DNA of 64,000 bases. Source: Megalopta genalis. Taxonomy: Eukaryota > Arthropoda > Insecta > Hymenoptera > Halictidae. Within the stretch, counting starts at the first letter, position 1. Every line of letters begins with the position of its first letter. The stretch lies in assembly GCF_051020955.1 (NCBI RefSeq), contig NW_027476109.1:248001-312000 (forward strand). The letters run 5' to 3'. Below, piece by piece: positions 41,159 through 52,671 of this stretch. The translations under genes and the position numbers were made by a program. The notes under the pieces are model-generated. The model ran no database searches and was not told where the DNA came from. It worked only from the letters and a program-made list of their open reading frames with translations.

Positions 41159-43347
41159 TACACAGCCGTGTCCATCGCCGTCACGGCCGCGGATGCGGTG
41201 GCGTCAGGGACTTTAATGGCCCCATTCGCCCCCACGGGTGCGGCGGTAGCATCAGGCGGTGCCGCCTTTTCGTTGCTGGCCACGGTGGTCGCTGCCTTGG
41301 CCATCGTGGTTTCCTTCCCTTTTTTATTGAATCTGGCAGACGACCTTTGGCCGCCTACCTTGCCTCGCCTCGCACTGACAGGACACGCCCGGCCGCCGAG
41401 GCGGTGACCAGAAGGCCTGCCCGCGCCCGCACAAAGCGGACAATTGGGCGTGGCCGTACAGGCTGCCACCTTATGGTCCCGACTGCCGCATCTATAGCAG
41501 CAGTCGGACCTATCCTCGGCAGAAGTGCACCGCTGACTGGTGTGGCCAACATCAAGGCAACGGTAACACTGCAGAGGCCGGGCACTCAGGGCCTCCACGG
41601 CTGCATGGGTCCAGCCGACGGTTATCCGGCCCGCGACAGCAACCTTGCGAGCGGCCGCGGCAGGACATCGGACCCAGAGGGTGCCCAATCCCGAGGGGGA
41701 AGACCGGATTTCGCCGGTATTGATGTCCCCCTCGCTGCACCCGCCCACGCGGGCAACAGCCGCAGCGACCTCCGCCGGCGTGGTCGAATCGACCAGGCCG
41801 CGCACCCTAAGGTCAGCTTTTTTGACCGGACGCGCGACCTTTACGCCGGTGCCTGCCAGCGCTTCCGCCACTTTTGTGGCGAGGACGGTGGCCTTGGCGG
41901 CCCCATCGGTGCCAGGAACTTCCAAAATTAACCCCCCAGTCACCGCCCTTCGCGGCCTCAGCGAGGCGATGCCAATTTCTGCCAGGTCCACCTTGGACCT
42001 GGCAGTGGCCATCGCCTGCGCGTAAGTAATGTCCACGCCAGACGGAACCGTTATGGTAACCGCTGCTGTGCGTGGCGGTCGAGGAGGCAGGGGTGTCTTC
42101 CTGGGGGCCGCCGGGACCACCCGTCCTTTTTTATTCGCGGCCGAAGTGGCCTTGGCAGCCGCCTTTTTGGCCTTCCGGCCAACCACCTGGGACCACGCCT
42201 CCTGGGGCGGAGGCGCGGCAGAGGGTAGCGCCGATTCTGCTCGCGGTCGAGCGGGCTCCGTCTGGGCCGCTATAGCCGCCCCAGCTTTCCCAACTTTCTT
42301 ATTCTGCTTCGTCTTCCGCCGCACCCTGTCCGAAGACTGTGAGGGGACGGACGGCCCAGGGGCCACCGATCGCAGGGCCGAGTCCGTTCGCGGCGCGAGC
42401 TCCCTCCTGAATGACGCCAATTTGGCGTCTATCAGGGCGCCTATTTGCGCCAGAAAATCTGCGGGCACAGCCGCAGGTGGTGGCGAGGACTTTTCTTGCC
42501 CGGAGCGATGGCAATCCCGGGCGCCGACGATCGGCGCCGATACTGAGCCCTCTCCCGGGCGCGGCGGCGGAGGCATTGCGGCAGCAGCCGTTCTCGCCTC
42601 CACCACCTGCCGGAGCCGGGCCACCTCCGCCTGCAGCTCCGTCATTTGCCCCCTGAGGACGGCATTTTCGGCCTCCAGGACACGCGTGGCGTCGGTAGCT
42701 GACCTCACTGCCAGCTCGGACACCCCCACCCTGCCGTTTAAGGCGGCCACCCTCAGGGCGCGGGCCAAGTTGCCCTTCAGCCCCTTTGACACACCGGAGA
42801 TTCTGGCCACCTCATCCAGGCTCTCCAATATAGCGGCCGCTACATCCCGCGTCGGACGGTTGCGGAAATTTTCCGCGATATCCGTCTCGTCCGGGAGCGG
42901 AACGCTCGACCGCGATGGTCTCGGCACGGGGGCACCCGGGTCGAATATCGCCGCCACCTCCCTTGCCTCGGCCTCCAACTGCGAGGCCTCGGCCAGCCTA
43001 AGTTTGGCCTCTGCGAGGCCAACATATTCGCCGGTCGTCGGCGGCCGTCCTCTCTTCCTCGCTGATGACGAGCCCGGGACACTCTGCGATGAGTGGTGGG
43101 AGGAGACAGAGAAATCTGACTCCTCCCCCTCATCGCACTCACCAAGGCCCGCTGCGGTCCTCTTTTTGCCGCGTGTTGCAGAATGCCTCCGCGACACCGG
43201 CTCTGCACATCTTTTGAGGCGCACGATAGGCCCGCGCACCTCCACCTCACGCTCGTTTCCCCCCTCCCCGGTTATTTGTTTAAAAGAATCCATAATTGGT
43301 CCCACGAGTGTGGTCGGAAAGAAGGTCACCCCGGGCAGAGCCGCCAT
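41158..43347 (-). CDS. Family 1 ORF1: gag-like protein (729 aa), unit 12
   Basis: The frame is intact. The coiled coil and three zinc knuckles are conserved. The first knuckle carries CYRCLDVGHT instead of CYRCLGVGHT, shared with unit 16. The lysine linker is diverged (KTKQNKKVGK), from changes at about 42,295-42,320. It overlaps ORF2 by one base. Confidence 0.92.
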   Translation of the reverse strand: MAALPGVTFFPTTLVGPIMDSFKQITGEGGNEREVEVRGPIVRLKRCAEPVSRRHSATRGKKRTAAGLGECDEGEESDFSVSSHHSSQSVPGSSSARKRGRPPTTGEYVGLAEAKLRLAEASQLEAEAREVAAIFDPGAPVPRPSRSSVPLPDETDIAENFRNRPTRDVAAAILESLDEVARISGVSKGLKGNLARALRVAALNGRVGVSELAVRSATDATRVLEAENAVLRGQMTELQAEVARLRQVVEARTAAAAMPPPPRPGEGSVSAPIVGARDCHRSGQEKSSPPPAAVPADFLAQIGALIDAKLASFRRELAPRTDSALRSVAPGPSVPSQSSDRVRRKTKQNKKVGKAGAAIAAQTEPARPRAESALPSAAPPPQEAWSQVVGRKAKKAAAKATSAANKKGRVVPAAPRKTPLPPRPPRTAAVTITVPSGVDITYAQAMATARSKVDLAEIGIASLRPRRAVTGGLILEVPGTDGAAKATVLATKVAEALAGTGVKVARPVKKADLRVRGLVDSTTPAEVAAAVARVGGCSEGDINTGEIRSSPSGLGTLWVRCPAAAARKVAVAGRITVGWTHAAVEALSARPLQCYRCLDVGHTSQRCTSAEDRSDCCYRCGSRDHKVAACTATPNCPLCAGAGRPSGHRLGGRACPVSARRGKVGGQRSSARFNKKGKETTMAKAATTVASNEKAAPPDATAAPVGANGAIKVPDATASAAVTAMDTAV

Positions 43348-43717
43348 ACCCGGGGAAGGCTAATACACCCGGGGGTCGCCAGGTACCCCGGGGTTGTCCG
43401 CTAAAGATTGGTGCACCCACCAACCATAGCTGGCGCTTACTCCAGCTACACCCTCATCACCGCGCAACACTGCTTGGGGCTAGGGATTTTTTAGAGAGGT
43501 TGTCATCCTCGCGGCCCGGCCGGTTAAGGCAAGACCCCCGTTCCTGTAAAACATGACCACAGGTTTACGGTATGTGTCCGACTTTAGTTGGCCCCTCACC
43601 TCAAGCCACTCCGGCATGGTAGAACCTGCCAGGGAATAAATTCCCCGCCGGCACAGCCTTGAGGATCATTAGTGCACGAAGCCCCCCCACCACGACAAGG
43701 TAGCGGACACGGGGGGG
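43348..43717 (-). promoter_or_regulatory. Family 1 5' UTR (unit 12)
   Basis: A 370-b leader nearly identical to those of units 11 and 13. No gene is seen. Confidence 0.55.
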
Positions 43718-43732
43718 AACCTTGACATAACC
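43718..43732. repeat. 11-base repeat remnant, 15 b
   Basis: AACCTTGACATAACC lies between units 12 and 13. Confidence 0.9.
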
Positions 43733-43743
43733 TTTTTTTTTTT

Positions 43744-43775
<32 letters not shown>

Positions 43776-44297
43776 TTTTTTATTTTACGTGGAGGAAATC
43801 TGCTCGCCAGACACCCCCGCCCCGCCCGGGGGAGCGGGACGAGGGTAGTGTGGGGATCGACCCACTAAAACCTCCACGGCGACCTGAGGACGCAGGACCG
43901 ACCGCTGGCGATTCAACGGGGGAGCCACGGGAACTCTTGAAGAACACTACCGCGGCTCCCCCTCGCCTGGCCGGCCATCAAGATGGTAACGATGGCCGGC
44001 CGCGTCCCGGGGGGAGATAAATCCTCCCCCCTAGAATCCATTTAAATTCGGCGGCGCGAGGGGTCGCACCCCGCACCGCCCCGACACGGCGACCGCGCGA
44101 TAGGTGACCAGGGCCCCCGCCATGATCACAGCGGCCGCCGGGGGGACGACGAGTATATTGGAGGAGGATCACAGTTAACCCTCCCCTCCATCAGGCGACT
44201 CGTCATCCCCCACTCCCAACAGTGGATGTCCTCCTCTGTTGGCGGGCGGCGGGCAATGAAACCAGCATGTTCTGGTACACCCGTCGCCCGCCTACTC

Positions 44298-47200
44298 TCA
44301 GCTGCCCGGGGTTTCTCGGCGTGGGCGCGCACGCCGTCCCCGGGCACGTCGGGCGGGATCTGTAAGCTCCCGATCCCGCTCGGCAGCCTCCTTCCGCGAC
44401 ATAACCTCCTCGCAGAAAGAGATTACTGCCGCCCACTTCCCCGGGCCCTCCAGCATGGCCCCAACTAGGCTGGAGAGTGCGAGGTCGCGGCCGACTTCTC
44501 GTTTTAGGACTCGGCGCAGCGCTGAAAAGGCGGGACATTCCTCCAGCGTGTGCTGCGCCGAGTCTTCCTCCGCGCCACAGTGGTGGCACACCGTCGTCGC
44601 TTCCCGCCCGATGCGACACAGGTAGACACCGAAGCAGCCATGCCCGGTGAACACCTGCGTCGCTCGGTAGGAGAGCCTGCCATGCCGTCTCTCCCGCCAC
44701 GAGGTGAAGTGCGGCAGGAGAGCCCCGGGGACGCGCTCGCCGGCGTGGGAGCAAAGCTCGGCACGCCATCTGGCGAGCGCTAGTCTCCGGGCCTGGAGCT
44801 CGAAGCCCTCGACCGTCTCTCGCTCCGGCGGGGCCCCTCGAGCACGGCTGGCGATGCTTGTGCGCCCATAAACATAGGCGCGCACCGCCGCCTGAAGCTC
44901 GAAGGGAAGTTCTCCCGCCAGAGCAAGCGCCGCCACGGTAGACGTGGTGCGGTAACCTCTTATGAGGCGGATGGCCATCCGCCTCTGCAGCCGGCGCAAC
45001 AATAGCGTGTTGCGCCGGCTGGTCATCACGTACGGCGCCCATATTGGGGCACCGTATAAGGCCATAGACCGCACCACGCCCAGGTATAGGCGGCGCACCA
45101 AATCTCCCGGTCCCCCGAGGTTGGGCAGCAGGCGGTCCAAAGAGGCCGCCGCCTTTTCGACTCGGGTGACGAGACGGTCGAGATGCGCATCGAAGCTCCA
45201 GCGGCTGTCGAGGATCAGTCCGAGATATTTCAACTCGGACTTCACCTCGACGCAGGCTTCTCCAACCCGGATCCACGATCTGGCCGGTGGCCGAGACCGA
45301 GGCCGTCCGTGAAACCAGACAGCCTGGGCCTTCTCCGGGGCTATTTGCAGCCCCAGATCGCGGATCCTCGCGACGACGGCTGCCACCGCAACCTCTGCTC
45401 GTCGGATGGTCCTCTCGAAGGTACTCCCGACGGCGACCACCAACGTGTCGTCCGCGTAGCAGACGAGAGTGGCACCGTCGGGCAGGGAGGCCTTTTCCAG
45501 GACCGCGTTGTAACCAAGGTCCCACAGGAGCGGTCCTAAAACGGACCCCTGCGGGACCCCGCTGTCCACTTCCCTCCGTATCATCCCGTACCGGCCCGGG
45601 TATTCAACCCACCTGTCCCGCAGGTAGGCTCCGATCACCCGCCTTAGATAGGGAGGCACCTGGTGATCGACGAGGGCCTCCCTAATGGCGGACCAGGGCA
45701 GGGTGTTGAACGCATTGACGATGTCAATGGACACCGCCAAGCATACCCCGCCCCTTGCCACGGCATTGTCCGAGAGGGACTTGAGACGGTCGATAGCGTC
45801 GACCGTCGATCGCCCCTCCCGGAAGCCAAACTGGCAGTCCGCCAGATCTGGGCCGTCGCGGGACAGGTGTCTGGAGAGGCGGGCAACAATGATCTTCTCG
45901 AAGATCTTGCCCGCCTCATCCAGGAGACAAATGGGCCGGTACGCGGAGGGAGAATCCCCCGGCCTCCCATCCTTCCTCAAGAGGACCATCCGACTTTCTC
46001 TCCATAGGTCGGGGAACGTCCCCGAACTCAGGAGCCCAGAGTAGAGGCTCCTCAGCCTCTCCCCCAGGACGCTCGCGGCGAGCAACCAGACCCGGCCGGG
46101 GATACCGTCCGGCCCCGGGGCGGTATTCTTGCCCCGGAGCCATTTGACGACCCCGGCCATCTCCTCCGGCGCGACCTCAAGATCCGGAGACCACTCATGT
46201 TCCTCCGGTTCAGGGACGGGCCGGGACGCCTCCCCGCTAACGGGGAATAAAGCGTCCACGACCCGCCCGAGCAGATCCGGATCCAGGCTCTCCGTCACGG
46301 GGGGCGCCCAGGGACGCAATCGTCCCAAAGCCATCTTGTATGGGCGCCCCCACGGATCTCGGTCCAGAGAGCCGAGGAGATCGCGCCAGGCCTGGTCCTT
46401 CGCTCGCCTGATGGCCAGCTGCAGGGCGACCACCTTCTCCCGATATCGCCCGTACAGCTGGGCAGCCAGCACGTCGTCCGTACGTCGACGTCGACGGGCG
46501 CGAGCGTACTGGCGTCGCGCGCGGACGCAATCGGTGCGTAATTCCGCTATTTCGCGCGACCACCAGTACACCGCCTTCCTCGGGAAGACCCTGGCCCGGG
46601 GCATGGCGACGTCGCAAATCGACGTCATTGCGCCCCGGAACCAATGGGCCTCCCCATTCCCGTCGACTGGCCCGGCCGGTGTTGCTGGCCAGGCCACGAC
46701 GTGTGCTGCCGCCATCAGAGCGTCCTGGTCGAGGCGCTTCAGTGCCCACCGCGGCTGAGGCGAACCTTCATCGGCGGGGCGACGACGGAGTGTCGATGGT
46801 GGGGCGGCGGAGAGGTCGAGAACTATGTATCTGTGGTCAGACAACGTCTCGACCCCTTCCGCCACCCTCCACCCCGTAATACGGCGCGCGGCCTGGGGCG
46901 TTGCCCACGAAAGGTCAACGATGGACCTCCCGTTATGCCGCACGCACGTATGGACCGAGCCCGTGTTCAGGAGACGGAGCTCCAGTCCCGCCGCCCAATC
47001 CAGCACCTCCCGGCCCCTCGAATCAGTCCCGGGGGAACCCCAAGCCGTGGCCTTGGCATTAAAGTCCCCCAGGACGAGCACCGGACGGGGATGGCAGCGG
47101 GAGACGCATCTCCCTACCCCGTCCAGATACTGCTCAAACTCTTCGAGGGACCACCTTGGAGGTGCGTATATCGCCACAACCGCGGTGCCGCCCCAATCGA

Positions 47201-47441
47201 CGGCCACGTATCCCAGGCCGCGCTCGATAAGCGAGCACGGCGGGGACCCCGGCCTCCCAGCCCAAATAATCGCGGCGGAGCCAATCGAGTCCCCCATCCA
47301 GTGTGGATGTTTGGGGACCCTGTGCGGCTCCGCCACGACTGCCAACCCGGCACCCCGCTCGGCCAGGCATTGAAACAGGAGATCCTGCGCTCTGGCCGAG
47401 CAGTTGAGGTTAACTTGTATTATCGGGCCCGGGGGCCCCAT
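44298..47441 (-). CDS. Family 1 ORF2: endonuclease-reverse transcriptase (1047 aa), unit 13
   Basis: The frame is intact, starting in TAATG at 47439-47441. All catalytic motifs are present. It carries LQIAPEKAQ (near 698-706) like unit 10, and DSGVPQGSV in place of the usual DRGVPQGSV just before the RT box around 626-634. If translation of ORF2 depends on ribosomes ending at the ORF1 stop, the upstream frameshift may also reduce ORF2 output. Confidence 0.93.
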   Translation of the reverse strand: MGPPGPIIQVNLNCSARAQDLLFQCLAERGAGLAVVAEPHRVPKHPHWMGDSIGSAAIIWAGRPGSPPCSLIERGLGYVAVDWGGTAVVAIYAPPRWSLEEFEQYLDGVGRCVSRCHPRPVLVLGDFNAKATAWGSPGTDSRGREVLDWAAGLELRLLNTGSVHTCVRHNGRSIVDLSWATPQAARRITGWRVAEGVETLSDHRYIVLDLSAAPPSTLRRRPADEGSPQPRWALKRLDQDALMAAAHVVAWPATPAGPVDGNGEAHWFRGAMTSICDVAMPRARVFPRKAVYWWSREIAELRTDCVRARRQYARARRRRRTDDVLAAQLYGRYREKVVALQLAIRRAKDQAWRDLLGSLDRDPWGRPYKMALGRLRPWAPPVTESLDPDLLGRVVDALFPVSGEASRPVPEPEEHEWSPDLEVAPEEMAGVVKWLRGKNTAPGPDGIPGRVWLLAASVLGERLRSLYSGLLSSGTFPDLWRESRMVLLRKDGRPGDSPSAYRPICLLDEAGKIFEKIIVARLSRHLSRDGPDLADCQFGFREGRSTVDAIDRLKSLSDNAVARGGVCLAVSIDIVNAFNTLPWSAIREALVDHQVPPYLRRVIGAYLRDRWVEYPGRYGMIRREVDSGVPQGSVLGPLLWDLGYNAVLEKASLPDGATLVCYADDTLVVAVGSTFERTIRRAEVAVAAVVARIRDLGLQIAPEKAQAVWFHGRPRSRPPARSWIRVGEACVEVKSELKYLGLILDSRWSFDAHLDRLVTRVEKAAASLDRLLPNLGGPGDLVRRLYLGVVRSMALYGAPIWAPYVMTSRRNTLLLRRLQRRMAIRLIRGYRTTSTVAALALAGELPFELQAAVRAYVYGRTSIASRARGAPPERETVEGFELQARRLALARWRAELCSHAGERVPGALLPHFTSWRERRHGRLSYRATQVFTGHGCFGVYLCRIGREATTVCHHCGAEEDSAQHTLEECPAFSALRRVLKREVGRDLALSSLVGAMLEGPGKWAAVISFCEEVMSRKEAAERDRELTDPARRARGRRARPRRETPGS

Positions 47442-49632
47442 TACACAGCCGTGTCCATCGCCGTCACGGCCGCGGATGCGGTGGCGTCAGGGACTTTAGT
47501 GGCCCCATTCGCCCCCGCGGGTGCGGCGGTAGCATCAGGCGGTGCCGCCTTTTCGTTGCTGGCCACGGTGGTCGCTGCCTTGGCCATCGTGGTTTCCTTC
47601 CTCTTTTTATTAAATCTGGCAGACGGCCTTTGGCCGCCTCCCTTGCCTCGCCGCGCACTAGCAGGACATGCCCGGCTGCCGAGGCGGTGACCAGACGGCT
47701 TGCCCGCGCTCGCACAAAGGGGACAATTGGGCGTGGCCGTACAGGCTGCCACCTTATGGTCCCGACTGCCGCATCTATAGCAGCAGTCGGACCTATCCTC
47801 GACCGAAGTGCACCGCTGACTGGTGTGGCCAACACCAAGGCAACGGTAACACTGCAGAGGCCGGGCACTCAGGGCCTCCACGGCTGCCTGGGTCCAGCCG
47901 ACGGTTATCCGGCCCGCGACAGCAACCCTGCGAGCGGCCGCGGCAGGACATCGGACCCAGAGGGTGCCCAATCCCGAGGGGGAAGACCGGATTTCGCCGG
48001 TATTGATGTCCCCCTCGCTGCACCCGCCCACGCGGGCAACAGCCGCAGCGACCTCCGCCGGCGTGGTCGAATCGACCAGGCCGCGCACCCTAAGGTCAGC
48101 TTTTTGACCGGACGCGCGACCTTTACGCCGGTGCCTGCCAGCGCTTCCGCCACTTTTGTGGCGAGGGCGGTGGCCTTGGCGGCCCCATCGGTGCCAGGGA
48201 CTTCCAAAATTAACCCCCCAGTCACCGCCCTTCGCGGCCTCAGCGAGGCGATACCAATTTCTGCCAGGTCCACCTTGGACCTGGCAGTGGCCATCGCCTG
48301 CGCGTAAGTAATGTCCACGCCAGACGGAACCGTTATGGTAACCGCTGCTGTGCGTGGCGGTCGCGGAGGCAGGGGTGTCTTCCTGGGGGCCGCCGGGACC
48401 ACCCGTCCTTTTTTATTATTCGCCGCCGCAGTGGCCTTGGCAGCCGCCTTTTTAGCCTTGCGGCCAACCACCTGGGACCACGCCTCCTGGGGCGGAGGCG
48501 CGGCAGAGGGTAGCGCCGATTCTGCTCGCGGTCGAGCGGGCTCCGTCTGGGCCGCTATAGCCGCCCCAGCTTTCCCACCTTTCTTCTTCTTCTTCGTCTT
48601 CCGCCCCACCCTGTCCGAAGACTGTGAGGGGACGGACGGCCCAGGTGCCACCGATCGCAGGGCCGAGTCCGTTCGCGGCGCGAGCTCCCTCCTGAATGAC
48701 GCCAATTTGGCGTCTATCAGGGCGCTTATCTGCGCCAGAAAATCTGCGGGCGCAGTCGCATGTGGGGGCGAGGACTTTTCTTGCCCGGAGCGATGGCAAT
48801 CCCGGGAGCCGACGATCGGCGGCGATACTGAGCCCTCTCCCTGGCGCGGCGGCGGAGGCATTGCGGCAGCAGCCGTACTCGCCTCCACCACCTGCCGGAG
48901 CCGAGCCACCTCCGCCCGCAGCTCCGTCATTTGCCCCCTGAGGACGGCATTCTCTGCCTCCAGGGCACGCGTGGCGTCGGTAGCTGACCTAACCGCAAGC
49001 TCGGACACCCCCACCCTGCCGTTTAAGGCGGCCACCCTTAGGGCGCGGGCCAAATTGCCCTTCAGCCCCTTTGACACGCCGGAGATCCTGGCCACTTCAT
49101 CCAGGCTCTCCAATATAGCGGCCGCGACATCCCGCGTTGGACGGTTGCGGAAATTTTCCGCTATATCCGTCTCGTCCGGGAGCGGGACGCTCGACCGCGA
49201 TGGTCTCGGCACGGGGGCTCCCGGGTCGAATATCGCCGCCACCTCCCTTGCCTCGGCCTCCAGCTGCGAAGCCTCGGCCAGCCTAAGTTTGGCCTCTGCG
49301 AGGCCAACATATTCGCCGGTCGTCGGCGGCCGTCCTCTTTTCCTCGCTGACGACGAGCCCGGGACACTCTGCGATGAGTGGTTTGAGGAGACAGAGAAAT
49401 CTGACAACTCCCCCTCATCGGACTCACCAAGGCCCGCTGCGGTCCTCTTTTTGCCGCGTGTTGCAGAATGCCTCCGCGACATCGGCTCTGTACATCTTTT
49501 GAGGCGCACGATAGGACCGCGCACCTCCACCTCACGCTCGTTTCCCCCCTCCCCGGTTATTTGTTTAAAAGAATCCATAATTGGTCCCACGAGTGTGGTC
49601 GGAAAGAAGGTCACCCCGGGCAGAGCCGCCAT
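47441..49632 (-). pseudogene. Family 1 ORF1 with single-base frameshift (unit 13)
   Basis: The start at 49632 gives a normal N-terminus, coiled coil and gag core. At 48101-48105 the plus strand has five T where intact copies have six, shifting the frame. The shifted frame runs on to 47905 and ends at 575 residues without the zinc knuckles. The correct frame resumes downstream (47441-48088) with all three knuckles. A slip in a homopolymer is the likely cause; a sequencing error in the run is an alternative. Confidence 0.92.
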
Positions 49633-50002
49633 ACCCGGGGAAGGCTAATACACCCGGGGGTCGCCAGGTACCCCGGGGTTGTCCGCTAAAGATTGGTGCA
49701 CCCACCAACCATAGCTGGCGCTTACTCCAGCTACACCCTCATCACCGCGCAACACTGCTTGGGGCTAGGGATTTTTTAGAGAGGTTGTCATCCTCGCGGC
49801 CCGGCCGGTTAAGGCAAGACCCCCGTTCCTGTAAAACATGACCACAGGTTTACGGTATGTGTCCGACTTTAGTTGGCCCCTCACCTCAAGCCACTCCGGC
49901 ATGGTGGAACCTGCCAGGGAATAAATTCCCCGCCGGCACAGCCTTGAGGATCATTAGGGCACGAAGCCCCCCCACCACGACAAGGTAGCGGACATGGGGG
50001 GG
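49633..50002 (-). promoter_or_regulatory. Family 1 5' UTR (unit 13)
   Basis: A 370-b leader conserved with units 11 and 12. The terminal bases read GACATGGGGGGG on the plus strand instead of GACACGGGGGGG. Confidence 0.55.
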
Positions 50003-50016
50003 ACCTTGACATAACC
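50003..50016. repeat. 11-base repeat remnant, 14 b
   Basis: ACCTTGACATAACC lies between units 13 and 14. Confidence 0.9.
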
Positions 50017-52119
50017 TTTTTTTTTTTTTTTTATTTTACGTGGAGGAAATCTGCTCGCCAGACACCCCCGCCCCGCCCGGGGGAGCGGGACGAGGGTAGT
50101 GTGGGGTTTGACCCACTAAAACCTCCACGGCGACCTGAGGACGCAGGACCGATCGCTGGCGATTCAACGGGGGAGCCACGGGAACTCTTGAAGAACACTA
50201 CCGCGGCTCCCCCTCGCCTGGCCGGCCATCAAGATGGTAACGATGGCCGGCCGCGTCCCGGGGGGAGATAAATCCTCCCCCCTAAAATCCATTTAAATTC
50301 GGCGGCGCGAGGGGCCGCACCCCGCACCGCCCCGACACGGCGACCGCGCGATAGGTGACCAGGGCCCCCGCCCTGATCACAGCGGCCGCCGGGGGGACGA
50401 CGAGTATACCGGAGGAGGATCACAGTTAACCCTCGCCTCCTTCCGGCGACTTGTCATCCCCCACTCCCAACAGTGGACGTCCTCCTCTGTTGGCGGGCGG
50501 CGGGCAATGAAACCAGCATATTCTGGTACACCCGCCGCCCGCCTACTCTCAGCTGCCCGGGGTTTCTTGGCGTGGGCGCGCACGCCGTCCCCGGGCACGT
50601 CGGGCGGGATCTGTAAGCTCCCGATCCCGCTCGGCAGCCTCCTTCCGCGACATAACCTCCTCGCAGAAAGAGATTGCTGCCGCCCACTTCCTCGGGCCCT
50701 CCAGCATGGCCCCAACTAGGCTGGAGAGTGCGAGTTCGCGGCCGACTTCTCGTTTTAGGACTCGGCGCAGCGCTGAAAAGGCGGGACATTCCTCCAGCGT
50801 GTGCTGCGCCGAGTCTTCCTCCGCGCCACAATGGTGGCACACCGTCGTCGCTTCCCGCCCGATGCGACACAGGTAGACACCGAAGCAGCCATGCCCGGTG
50901 AACACCTGCGTCGCTCGGTAGGAGAGCCTGCCATGCCGTCTCTCCCGCCACGAGGTGAAGTGCGGCAGGAGAGCCCCGGGGACGCGCTCGCCGACGTGGG
51001 AGCAAAGCTCGGCACGCCATCTGGCGAGCGCTAGTCTCCGGGCCTGGAGCTCGAAGCCCCCGACCGTCTCTCGCTCCGGCGGGGCCCCTCGAGCACGGCT
51101 GGCGATGCTTGTGCGCCCATAAACATAGGCGCGCACCGCCGCCTGAAGCTCGAAGGGAAGTTCTCCCGCCAGAGCAAGCGCCGCCACGGTAGACGTGGTG
51201 CGGTAACCTCTTATGAGGCGGATGGCCATCCGCCTCTGCAGCCGGCGCAACAACAGCGTGTTGCGCCGGCTGGTCATCACGTACGGCGCCCATATTGGGG
51301 CACCGTATAAGGCCATAGACCGCACCACGCCCAGGTATAGGCGACGCACCAAATCTCCCGGTCCCCCGAGGTTGGGCAGCAGGCGGCCCAAAGAGGCCGC
51401 CGCCTTTTCGACTCGGGGGACGAGACGGTCGAGATGCGCATCGAAGCTCCAGCGGCTGTCGAGGATCAGTCCGAGATATTTCAACTCGTACTTCACCTCG
51501 ACGCAGGCTTCTCCAACCCGGATCCACGATCTGGCCGGTGGCCGAGACCGAGGCCGTCCGTGAAACCAGACAGCCTCGGCCTTCTCCGGGGCTATTTTCA
51601 GCCCCAGATCGCGGATCCTCGCGACGACGGCTGCCACCGCAACCTCTGCTCGTCGGATGGTCCTCTCGAAGGTACTCCCGACGGCGACCACCAACGTGTC
51701 GTCCGCGTAGCAGACGAGGGTGGCACCGTCGGGCAGGGAGGCCTTCTCCAGGACCGCGTTGTAACCCAGGTCCCACAGGAGCGGTCCTAAAACGGACCCC
51801 TGCGGGACCCCGCGGTCCACTTCCCTCCGTATCATCCCGCACCGGCCCGGGTATTCAACCCACCTGTCCCGCAGGTAGGCCCCGATCACACGCCTCAGAT
51901 AGGGAGGCACATGGTGATCGACGAGGGCCTCCCTAATGGCGGACCAGGGCAGGGTGTTGAACGCATTGACGATGTCAATGGACACCGCCAAGCACACCCC
52001 GCCCCTTGCCACGGCATTGTCCGAGAGGGACTTGAGACGGCCGATAGCATCGACCGTCGATCGCCCCTCCCGGAAGCCAAACTGGCAGTCCGCTAGATCG
52101 GGGCCGTCGCGGGACAGGT
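50017..52119 (-). mobile_element. Unit 14: family 1 retrotransposon, 5'-truncated
   Basis: It has a 16-T tail (50017-50032), 3' UTR (50033-50548), and ORF2 up to GGGACAGGT, where intact copies continue GTCTGGAG. Only four bases of the repeat (AACC) separate it from unit 15. Confidence 0.95.
50549..52119 (-). pseudogene. ORF2 fragment, unit 14
   Basis: It covers about residues 525-1047: most of the reverse transcriptase including YADD, the thumb and the zinc knuckle. It has no endonuclease and no own start. The frame is open. Confidence 0.9.
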
Positions 52120-52123
52120 AACC
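52120..52123. repeat. 4-b residue of the 11-base repeat
   Basis: Only AACC remains between GGGACAGGT of unit 14 and the poly(T) of unit 15. The same 13-b junction string occurs at 58377-58389. Confidence 0.7.
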
Positions 52124-52671
52124 TTTTTTTTTTTTTTTTTTTTTTTTTTTATTTTACGTGGAGGAAATCTGCTCGCCAGACACCCCCGCCCTGCCCGGGG
52201 GAGCGGGACGAGGGTAGTGTGGGGTTTGACCCACTAAAACCTCCACGGCGACCTGAGGACGCAGGACCGATCGCTGGCGATTCAACGGGGGAGCCACGGG
52301 AACTCTTGAAGAACACTACCGCGGCTCCCCCTCGCCTGGCCGGCCATCAAGATGGTAACGATGGCCGGCCGCGTCCTGGGGGGAAATGAAATAAATCCTC
52401 CCCCCTAAAATCCATTTAAATTCGGCGGCGCGAGGGGTCGCACCCCGCACCGCCCCGACACGGCGACCGCGCGATAGGTGACCAGGGCCCCCGCCCTGAT
52501 CACAGCGGACGCCGGGGGGGCGACGAGTATATTGGAGGAGGATTACAGTTAACCCTCGCCTCCTTCAGGCGACTCGTCATCCCCCACTCCCAACAGTGGA
52601 GGTCCTCCTCTGTTGGCGGGCGGCGGGCAATGAAACCAGCATGTTCTGGTACACCCGCCGCCCGCCTACTC

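Larger units (their letters stand above)
37485..43717 (-). mobile_element. Unit 12: family 1 retrotransposon, full length, both ORFs intact
   Basis: It has a 15-T tail (37485-37499), 3' UTR (37500-38014), ORF2, ORF1 and 5' UTR (43348-43717). No stop or frameshift was found, so it is a candidate autonomous copy. Much of its ORF2 is nearly identical to unit 16. Confidence 0.96.
43733..50002 (-). mobile_element. Unit 13: family 1 retrotransposon, full length, ORF1 frameshift
   Basis: Its 49-b tail tract (43733-43781) is the longest in the window and is interrupted by one C at 43756. It continues with 3' UTR (43782-44297), intact ORF2, broken ORF1 and 5' UTR (49633-50002). Confidence 0.96.
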
